The notes under the pieces are model-generated. The model searched no databases and was not told the DNA's origin. It saw only the letters and a list, made by a program, of their open reading frames with translations. Below, in pieces: positions 48,909 to 58,200 of a stretch of 64,000 nt of DNA (within the stretch, counting starts at the first letter, position 1; each line of letters opens with the position of its first letter). Source of the stretch: Styela clava (taxonomy: Eukaryota; Chordata; Ascidiacea; Stolidobranchia; Styelidae); contig NC_135259.1 of assembly GCF_964204865.1 (NCBI RefSeq), positions 7,388,974-7,452,973 on the forward strand, in the 5' to 3' direction. A program made the position numbers and the translations under genes.

Positions 48909-49470
48909 TTTCCTATGCCAGTCTTCGATTGATGTATTGTAACTTCTCAGTACCGGTGTTTGGTGATGGCCAATAACACCGTTTCCTGAGCCTATACTGT
49001 ATGTACCGGTACACGCCGAATTATTACAATTCGTTGAGTCGCTTCTAGAACGGTAGCGGTACCGGGACAGATTCTTCTTGGTTGGATCTACTAAATACAA
49101 ATCTACAAAATACAGAGAAACAAGACGCCAATGCAAAAATTTTACTCTTCGTTTGGTTGTCAGTGGAGCAACCAAACATGTGCACCTTCAGAATTTGTAC
49201 AATAATTGTTATATTGCAATTATATGTTTTGTTATACGGATATTTAATTTGATAACGTATAAAACTACAATGAAAATTTTGAAATCAACAAAAGATAAGT
49301 TTTAATTCACAATCCCGAATATAACTGCTCCATGCTAGTTATTTTATATTACTGAACACCCTAATTTTTCGAGTGGGAAATTTTGTAATTTTTGAATGTT
49401 TGTGTATTTGGAGGTGTGACAGGAGGTGTGTCAGCATAATCTGCTCTTAATCTCCCGAAGTTCTTCTACG
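48909..49470. promoter_or_regulatory. Shared 5' region between ARL6 and the RPP25-like gene
   Basis: The 562 bp between two divergent start codons must hold both promoters and 5' UTRs. A stretch rich in GGTACCG/CGGTACC-like motifs lies near 48950-49070. No TATA position or transcription start can be asserted from sequence alone. Confidence 0.5.
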
Positions 49471-51813
49471 ATGGAACATTACAGAAGGGATAAATCTATT
49501 AGCCACAAACTAGAAAATCCGTTTGCCGACGTGCTGAAGAATGAAAATATATGTAAGGTACAGTAAGTTTTTGATTATTCCAGTGTTTGGACTTTTGCAT
49601 CGGACACTGCCAAAATCTGGTGTATCACTAAGGTTATTTTTAAACTAGGTTTCAATCACGTTCGTGTGACTATTGCCATTTTTCGCTTTCTTTCTGTAAC
49701 AAGCTAGTAAATTCTTGATTATTTTTGATAGCATGAATGGACGTGTCAAATTGCATTGCCTAAAACAATCGGGTCTCGTGTAGTTTCGTACCTAACGTAC
49801 TTCTAGTAGGCGTAGCATAACAATTTTTGACATGCCAATCCTAACCCTCACTGACTACGTCATCCAAAAATTGCGTCACTATGACGTCACAATCACGTCA
49901 TAGAGCTTGCCAAATACTTGTACGATCGCCCGAAATGGCATTGGCGCTGACGATGAAGAACTGACTAACGTCAGCGATCTCTCTCCTATCGGGATCGTTG
50001 CGACGAGAAAACGAGAGATATTACTGTTCGATTTCGGGTTCTCGTCTGCGCGTCTTGGATGACAGTTTGCATTATTTGAAGGGCTCTATTACGTCACTGT
50101 GACGTTGTGGTGACGTAATTTTTGGATGGTGTGGTCAGGTGGGGGTTAGGATTGACACGTGGAAAAATTGTTATGCTTCGCCTACTAGAAGTACGTTAGG
50201 TACGAAACTACACGTGACCCAAACAATCGGGCCTAGTGTTGTTTAGAACCACAAGTATTTCAGAATTCCTACTCACTAACCCCTCTCATATCGGGATCAT
50301 TATGACGAATAAACAAGAGAAATAGCTTGCTCGATTTCGGATGATTGTATGCTTTTGGGCAACCATTCATAGCCTATATTTTGGCGGGCCTCATTACATC
50401 ACTAATGACGAAGTCATGATGTGGTCAGGAATGACATTTGCAAAAATTGTTGTACAATATGCAGATATGGTACTGAACCACACCAGACCAAAATTTTCTT
50501 AAAGTTCTGAGTCCAGTCTCTCTGGCGATCACACATCTCGATTCGAGTTACATTGAGTGTTTGATACGTGGATTCGGGTCTCCAAAACGCTGGTATATAA
50601 CACTTTTCCAATGCATCTACCTCTTTACTTTATCTTACAGGTTCAAATATCCGAATATAGTCAATTGAGCAAAGTTTTGGGATATGCAATAAGTAAACTT
50701 CGTCACCCATCAACTAAACTTATGTTGATCCAGGGTCAAGGAAAAGCTTTACACAAAGTTGGAAATTGTGTGAGAATATTGATGACAAAACATGATGTGA
50801 GTGGGTTTTGAGTAGTGCTTGTGTAACGTTATATACTTCTCAAGAGCTTTAGAGATACATGTTTTGTAGATCAGAATTTACTAATACCCTTTTCTAATCA
50901 GCTTGACGACATCTTCAATGTTTATTAATTTGGCAATGTTTTCAAAATTAGTAATACAGTGTCACTATTCAAATAATCAATTTTTTTATTCTCATTTTTG
51001 TTTATTAAACCTTGAATTGCTTCTATTTTGCAGGTACTTATCAAGTTTAGTTCCACAAAATATGAACACTGTTTTTACTTATTTTGTTTCTTCAATTTTA
51101 AGAATCTTCACAGATGTGATGCATTGACTCATAAGATACATGAAGATATCTGGTTGCCAATAGATACAGAGAGTAATTTAGATGGGTAAGTTTTGAAAAA
51201 TATATAGAAAAGTAGCCATATCTTATACATTGAGACAATTTTTCTTTTTTCTCAAATTAGTATGACAAGAAAAAGACTATCTTTAATTGTGTAAAAGAGG
51301 CTAGCTCTTTTTTATAGCTGCAACAATAAAAGTTAGCAAAATTATCCATTGGTACACAACTTGCCCAATAATTGCAGGATTAAACGGATATGCACCTATG
51401 CAACATTTTATCAATATTGCCCTTTTTTCGGCATTGCACTGTAATTCAAGAACAGGGTACATATGGTAAATAGGACTCACAGAAAAGTATGATTTTATCG
51501 ATGCAGACAGTTTTATGAAAAAGCTCCCGCTTTTTGAATATATTAATTGAGAAATTTGGTGCTTGACAGATTTAGAATAGGTTGTAAAAATTGAATAACT
51601 ATATCAAATTTTGTATTTCTTCTTTCTGTGTTTACCAGGATAAGTGTTAAAAGGCATATTCCTGCACTATTTGTGATTTTGGCTAAAGATGATCTACCTG
51701 TTGCTCTAAAAACTCATCCTCAACGACTACAGTTAAAATCTGCTTCAAATATCGCTAGCCGACCGGAAACGAAGTTAGCATCGGGACATCGCCAAAGAAA
51801 GCCGCACAAATAA
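49471..51813 (+). CDS. RPP25L: Alba-domain RPP25-like protein (RNase P/MRP subunit family), complete, 4 exons
   Basis: Exons 49471-49557, 50641-50796, 51103-51185 and 51639-51813 sum to 501 nt and give 166 residues (human RPP25L has 163). Junction phases are 0, 0 and 2, all GT/AG. The Alba fold pattern is present: an N-terminal strand, then the helix region LGYAISKL, the nucleic-acid-binding loop GQGKALHKVGNCVRIL, and the strand VKRHIPALFVILAKDDLP that aligns with the family's RRHVPAVWVLLSRDPLD type segment. The C-terminus is basic. Rpp25/Rpp20 form a heterodimer on the P3 domain of RNase P and MRP RNAs. Assignment to RPP25L rather than RPP25 is by length only. Intron 1 holds a 450-bp MITE and an older relative. 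Confidence 0.87.
49771..50220. mobile_element. Long-TIR MITE with 8-bp target duplication, in RPP25-like intron 1
   Basis: Ends GGGTCTCGTGTAG and CTACACGTGACCC open inverted arms of about 130 bases containing TTTCGTACCTAACGTACTTC, CCTACTAGAAG and TGACGTCA-like stretches. The flanking AAACAATC at 49763-49770 and 50221-50228 is a perfect duplication. No coding region. Confidence 0.92.
50229..50489. mobile_element. Diverged relative of the 49771-50220 MITE
   Basis: Starts GGGCCTAGTGTTGTTTAGAACC and ends GGTACTGAACCACACCAGACC. It shares internal landmarks with the neighbour: ATCGGGATCAT, GACGA-AAACAAGAGA and GATTTCGG, then ATGTGGTCAGGA. It is shorter and more decayed, so it is older. Confidence 0.65.
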
Positions 51814-52478
51814 ACAGAAGCTCCATGTGTCGCGATCAGCTGCAGATTTTTTGTCGAATGTAGTGATATACACGGTGATTTTCATCATTTTTGGTGAAAT
51901 GGAACCCCAATGAAACACTGTGTGGAGGCTCAAGCTGCAAGGAACCCCTGTCTTGTGCAATAGTCTATTTTCCTATATATTTAACCCTATTCGTATAATA
52001 ATAATAGATTCTCGGATTTGAATGTAACTTGGCCTGTATTGACGGTAGGTACCCTGGTCGAAAAAAATACCTGTTTGGTGTCTTGTGACACCAACGAACG
52101 GTTCATATCTACAAATATTTTAAAAGCTATGAAAGTGATTCCGAAAATAGCACTTGTGAAGTGTTGCCAAGTAGTGGAAGTGCATTATAGACTGGTACAT
52201 CCCATACTGCTGTGATGAATGTTCTTTTATGGTCATCTTGCTATGACAAACTGCAGGACTTTTATAACCTTCCTTAATGCTCTTTCAATGGGACAAATTA
52301 TCGGTATGTTCAAAACAGTCTTTAAACTACTATTGTCTACATGCATCCATTCTATAGTACCTTTGTTACTTGCCAAAGTATTATATAACGATAATAATGC
52401 GAGGTATATGCAATTCTCTTGTCTAGCCTGTTAATTAAACATAATTCATTGGAAAATGGATGGAAAAAATGACATCTA
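51814..52478. other. 3' side of the RPP25-like gene, no further gene
   Basis: Presumed 3' UTR and spacer. Frames at 52018-52434 show no domain. Confidence 0.4.
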
Positions 52479-52843
52479 AAGTGGGGCTTCCCAACCTTTT
52501 CCAGTTCGCAGCCCACTTTTATTGCTATTATGTTTGTGTGTCCCTGTTAATATATGAGGAAAAAAAACAATGTATCCATGTGCAATTTACTGTTAATTAC
52601 CTTGAGCTCACATATTATCAGACCAAATATAGGCTTGACAGGAGACCAGCTCACACGTAACAAACAGCCTTCGACACCTGGAAGTTGGGGCATGTAAGGG
52701 CGTAATGAAATTAATAACGCTACACAATGCATAGTTTTAATTGTTATGTACTGTATGTCACAATTTCCCGATCCAATCGAAGACTGTATGTAACATCTGA
52801 AAATGCTTCTTCGTGGATCGCAACCCACTGGTTGGGAAGCACC
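52479..52843. mobile_element. hAT-type MITE (GGCTTCCCAACC termini)
   Basis: Left AGTGGGGCTTCCCAACC and right GGTTGGGAAGCAC are inverted, with TTCGCAGCCCAC near the left and GGATCGCAACCCACT near the right. The target duplication is not clear. Confidence 0.65.
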
Positions 52844-52861
52844 AACTCGAACCCTCTAGAG

Positions 52862-53340
52862 CAGGAGTTCTCAACCTTTTTTCTGTCAAGTACCCCCCCC
52901 CCCCCCCCAGTCACGAAACAATCAACACGAACCCCCGGTAATCGGACACCAAACAAAGTTGTGATATATTTACTAGCAATTTGCTGCAACAACAATTTAT
53001 TGACTAACTCTTGTAACTAAATTAAGTCCTGATGCTATTGCCCTTGTCCTCCGCCAAACTAATGTATTCTTAAAATCTCTCCCAAGTTTCAATGAGCATA
53101 TCACTTTCTGCAATGCTCGCAGCACACTGTGTTATGAGATTTCACAGTTTGCCTGCAAAGCTGTAAATTTCACATTGTTGCCTCACAATCATAACAACGC
53201 AAGATCAGGGAAAATCTACACGCTGAGTTTCAATCGGCACGCATTTTCTTCTGGTAGTAATGAAATATATTAAAAAACAGCTACACACAAAAACTCGACT
53301 GCTATCCATCCAAGTACCCCTGGGGGTTCGCGAACCCCTG
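52862..53340. mobile_element. hAT-type MITE (CAGGAGTTCTCAACC termini), 479 bp
   Basis: Left CAGGAGTTCTCAACC and right GGTTCGCGAACCCCTG are imperfect inverted repeats. The flanks CTCTAGAG and CTCTAATA share their first five bases. A run of about 16 C lies at 52893-52908. Confidence 0.7.
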
Positions 53341-53523
53341 CTCTAATAGAGTCCGCAATTTTATTAGCACAAAGTCATTCATGCAAAGCTTGTTCAATGT
53401 TTATTCGACAATAACATACCAATATGTACGGTAGCTAGTTAAAAACATTCCAATTTAGTTTTTGTAAGACAGACCATCTTTATCACCAAAGGTATCAAGC
53501 AACTATCTATTCTTAAAAGACCA

Positions 53524-53811
53524 GTCTAGCGGTTCTATTACAGAGTAGATAAATTTTTCTGCTCACATAAACGACAACAAACAAAAAAGAGATAACAGTG
53601 CAAAACTGTGTATGAGGTGATTTATATATTGAAAATATAGGCATTTCATTTCTGTTTATCAGGTTCATATGGAAATCTAATGCACTATCACAGACCAGAT
53701 TCTTTTTTCTCGCATAAACAACAACAAAAAGATATTTAACAGTGCAAAACTGTGTATGAAGTGATTTATATATTGAAAATATAGGCATTTCATTTCTGTT
53801 TATTAGGTTCA
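53524..53811. repeat. Diverged tandem repeat, period about 143 bp
   Basis: Two copies share CAGTGCAAAACTGTGTATGA, GTGATTTATATATTGAAAAT and TTCATTTCTGTTTATCAGG blocks, each ending in AGGTTCAT (53668 and 53811). The repeated open frame on the minus strand is a by-product. Confidence 0.8.
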
Positions 53812-54775
53812 TGATCTACTAAGCAATAAGTTATTACTAGCTAAAAATATTTACAACACTAAAAAAACACATGCAAAAAGTATTTAAATTAAATGCAATA
53901 GCGGATGATGCAGGCTCCATAATAGTGCGAAAAGAAAATTTTTGCCAATGTACAATTTGATGCAGTGCTTTAACAGGTGCAGCAGTTCAAACATTTCTTT
54001 TTATCTGCTGACATAAGTTTTAACAATTCAATCGTAGGATCCTGATGGAAAAAGTACTGGGAGTCACAAAATTCATGTATTGAGCTCCTGCAATAATTGG
54101 ATGGCCGTGGCTTTTTATCGAGTAAGCATGCATCCATATTTATAACAATGCAATAAGTACCGGTAATAATGAAGAGTGTTGGTAATCAGAAGTTCTGCCA
54201 AAGAAAATTTTAGTTGTATTTTTCCTAACAACAAAGTGTCACTTCGCTAGATCTAGTTATTCCATTTGATCAAAATATGCCCCCAGGGATGTCCAAATCG
54301 AATACGTTGAAAATTGGTTATATTCGATCCAGTTAATTCTTGATTTTATAAATAATTCATATTATTTTATTTGAAAATGTCTTTTTAAGCATTTAAAATA
54401 TCTTATGAGACAACAATAAGTAACTACTGACAAAATAGAATAGAGGATACTAATTAAAACAATGTTTACTTCAATTATTCTGCGTGTCCAAATTGATAAA
54501 AATGAATAGCTACCACGATGCTAAGAGTTAAGACGGTGCAGAAGATGCAAAAACAATTTTGATTGGTGCAAAAAATAGCATTTCATCTAAAAATAAGCCA
54601 AATGTGTAACAATTTCATAAACATAAAAAAGAAAAAGGATAGCATAAGCAATAAGGAAACATGTCCATTTAAAATCATTATATAAGTCTTGGTATTATTT
54701 GCAAAGTGCACACATGTTACATTTTTTCATGGGTGACACAGGTCAGAAACAATCCTGTTCTTTTTTATATAACCA
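53812..54775. other. Intergenic, no gene recognised
   Basis: AT-rich sequence downstream of the SLC7 gene, without supported features. Confidence 0.4.
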
Positions 54776-55262
54776 TATCCAAACAAATACAATCGGAAAT
54801 AAAATCAATAACCTAAAGAGAGACAGAAGCAGATGCAAAAAGTACCAAATAAATAAATAGGAATTGAACAGTTATATTTCATAACCACTTTCATTCAAAG
54901 TATTTATATATTGTGAGTAAAAGCATGATGAATCAGTCTAGTTCTGTGGGCATGGGCAACTATAGTTGGAACACTCGTGACAATATTGCATTCTATACTC
55001 GCCTGAGAGAAATGATGTCTTACAATTAACTAATGAGGTATGTGTTATTGACAGGTCAGACACAATATCCAAATAAATACATTCAAAATTTAAATCAATA
55101 CCCTAAAGAGAGACCTAAACGGGTGCAAAAAAGTACCAAATAAATTAATAGGAATTGGACAGTTATATTTCAGAACCACTTCCATTCTGGGTATATATAT
55201 ATATATTGAGTAAAAGCATGATGTATTGCATTGAGAAAAATGCTGTCTTACAATTAACTAAT
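54776..55262. repeat. Diverged tandem duplication reaching the SLC7 3' end
   Basis: Blocks ATCCAAACAAATACA, CCTAAAGAGAGAC, AAAAGTACCAAATAAAT, GGACAGTTATATTTC and TCTTACAATTAACTAATGAG occur twice in order, about 230-280 bases apart. The second copy abuts the last coding exon (stop at 55287), so the duplicated DNA includes presumed 3' UTR. Confidence 0.7.
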
Positions 55263-55286
55263 GAGGTTCGTGTTATTGTTGATATC

Positions 55287-58200
55287 CTAAAAATCGTGTT
55301 CAATTTCTTTCTGTGTAGTAGCTGTAGGCATAATTTTCTGCAAAAATTCTGTTGTCCACTCTGTAATGAAGAAGTGACTATGAGTGAAAAAATATGGAAA
55401 AGCGAATGTATACATGGTAAATTGGGTACTCCCGAAGTATGTGAACCAAGATGGCGGGGACCGAAACCATTTGGATTTTTATACAACTGAAAAGCATTTT
55501 TTTGGGATGCTGTATAGACAACGAAAAAATAGACTCACCGATAGAGCTTCGCAAACATTTCGGGTGCCTTGATGGTTTGATATAGACAAACAGAAAATAT
55601 ATTGGAAAACCTAAAAAAAATAGTTATCTACGTTAAGTATGGTAGTGTGGTGAAGAAGAGAATATAAATTTTTTTCTCTTTCTGGCGTAATTATTCATTT
55701 GATTTTTGTTTCTAAATATTTGAGCATTACTTTCTTGTATTAAAATCAAGTCACGAAAGCAATTTACAGTTCAAAACAAAACTCGATGAAACTCAGTAAT
55801 TACTTCACGAACCTGATAATACCATAGCTGTACCAATAAGGGAATCCACAGTTTCAGTGATGAACGGAACAACGATAAGGAACAAGCATGCGACACAAAA
55901 AACAAATGGAAATACGATATTGAACTGTAAAAAAATGGAAATTGAGTAAGAAGATATTTACACTATTCCTCCAAAAAATATTTTAAAAACAGTTACTTAT
56001 ACTTAAAAACTACTGTCTACAGAGGGATGTGCAACTTTTTTTTGTCGGTGGGCCATATAACTAACTTCAGATATCGAGCTGGAGGAAAATAAACAATTTA
56101 GTTCTTCCATGTACACAACCATTAAAAAATGAGGATATTTAAATCACAATATAATATTGTGAACAAGCGTTATAAAAGTCTGCAGCAATGAAATACATTA
56201 GCGACAACAAAGTGCTGCCGAAAATAGACTGGGGGGAGCGATACGACCTCCTGGTTATAGACTGTCAGATTAGTATTTTACGCTTGATGGGAAAAAATGA
56301 CAGTGATAAGAGCCATACTTAAAGGCTTGTCGTGCAGTGCCGCCTGTTGCTCACTTCTGGTCTATAGCTCAGTCTACCCAATTGGATACATTCTAAGCAT
56401 GCAAGTAGGAAGGAGACTTCAACCAAACATTAAAAGTAACATGTTTAGGTCCAATTCACCTTTGAAAATATGGTTGGTTGAACCAAGTCCCAACTAAATA
56501 AGCTTATTATTGGAGAATGACCAATGGATAGCTCGTTAGAGCTCTTTAGTGCAGTGGTTTATTATGAGGATAAAATGTGAAATAGCTGTGTGAAATTGAC
56601 ATTTATGTGAACCACACTGTATTGAACTTTAATTCAGTAATACTTTTCTTTTCGGTTTCCCGCACATTATTATACTCAAATGAGATGACGATGCACTAGG
56701 AAGCTGGTTCCTGCTGCTTCGCATTGATGAAAATGTAATACAAATCCTCAGAATCTATAACTCTATAGACATTTACATCAGAACCACTTACGTCAGGGAT
56801 GGCAAACATTTTTTAGATGAATGTGTTAAAAAAATATTTTCATCATAGCAAAGAAGACTAAGTGCCGCTGCTCGATAACCAAATTTGGTTTCTCGCGGCT
56901 CTCCTCACCCTGAAATGCTTTTAATTATTTATTGCAATTTGTAAATCAAGTGTGCTTTCAGTCTGGTGAGAAAATAAACTACCGATTACTCTGAGTCATA
57001 GATGTGTAATCTATGTCTGTATCGATGAGAGTCTTGTTGTTGCATTTTTTATCAAGACTTATAATCTTTGTTGAATTTGTGCAGTTTTGAGCTTCAATGT
57101 CAAATTGTACTGTTATGCCACATCATTCTCCACAATGGCTGTGTATCATTATACTATGGCAGTTTACCTATTGTTAGATTTAATTGAATCGGTTTTGTTA
57201 TTCCTTCCATCACAGAAACATCACAGAAATGGGCGCTCCAGAAGTGTTTGTACCAATATGGAAGTAACTATATTTGTTCACCTATTTTACATCAAGTTGT
57301 GTAACGGGACTGAAACCTATGGGCAGGGGGGATATTTAATTGGCCACCACAGACAGTCCCCAAACTCGTAAGAGAACTAAACTAAGGAAAATTGAAATAA
57401 AATTATGGCCTAACCCAGTGGTTCCCAAACTTTTTGTACCATCGCCCCCCTATAGTAGTTTATACAACTTCATCGCCCCCGGCACTGCAAAAAAATGAAA
57501 GTCTAAAACGAATATATTACAGACCAAATAAGAAGACAAATCATATTTCCTAGTGATTTTTAATGAGATGGATGCGCTTGGTGTTCTTCAGCGAGTTTTT
57601 TATTATATCTAAAATTACCCCGTTTACTGACGGAAAGGCAATTTCGTTGTTTTGATAGCAATGGCAGCACGGCTGAAAACCCCTCTTTTACCATATCAGA
57701 GGTCGGGAATGGAAGAATCCAGGGTTCTACCTCCTCAAAAACCGCCGTGTACTCTTGCATTTAACTCCCTAAATTCACCACATTTCATATTAAAATATTG
57801 AAAAAAAATTCATTTCCAAAACTGATAATAATGATTTTCGTAAATCTCATTCATCCCTACAGCCTGATGACCTTCACCAAAATACATGATATATACCGGT
57901 CTTCGGTAAAATTCATTCCCGATTCCTCATCCTACCACGTCCTCCAGTCCGATCACCAGTCCATAGAATTAATCAGCCATTTGTTTTGGATTCCCGGACT
58001 CGGATGGTCCAGGGGTCAGCAAATTTGAGGTCGCTCGCGGGACAAAATTTAGGGTTGCTATTCTTTTGCAGATCGCATATACTTTTTGAAAGTTTAAAAC
58101 GGAACATCGTGCGAAAACTACGATAATTCGTGAACTCAACTCAGTCGTCTTTTTAAAAAATTATTACAATGACATTCAATGTGACACTGTCTTGTTGCTG

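Noticed and set aside
48909-49175. N-terminal extension of ARL6
   Set aside because: The frame is open upstream, but ARL6 proteins begin at MGL with Gly2 near the membrane. The extension has no family similarity and is better read as 5' UTR.
53513-53812. A 99-codon minus-strand frame with an internal repeat
   Set aside because: The repetition simply reflects the 143-bp tandem DNA repeat.
55163-55486. A 107-codon minus-strand frame overlapping the SLC7 3' end
   Set aside because: Its frame differs from the real last exon (55360-55287), whose [11 protein letters not shown] continues the transporter in phase from 55539. The longer frame translates a MITE arm and a microsatellite.
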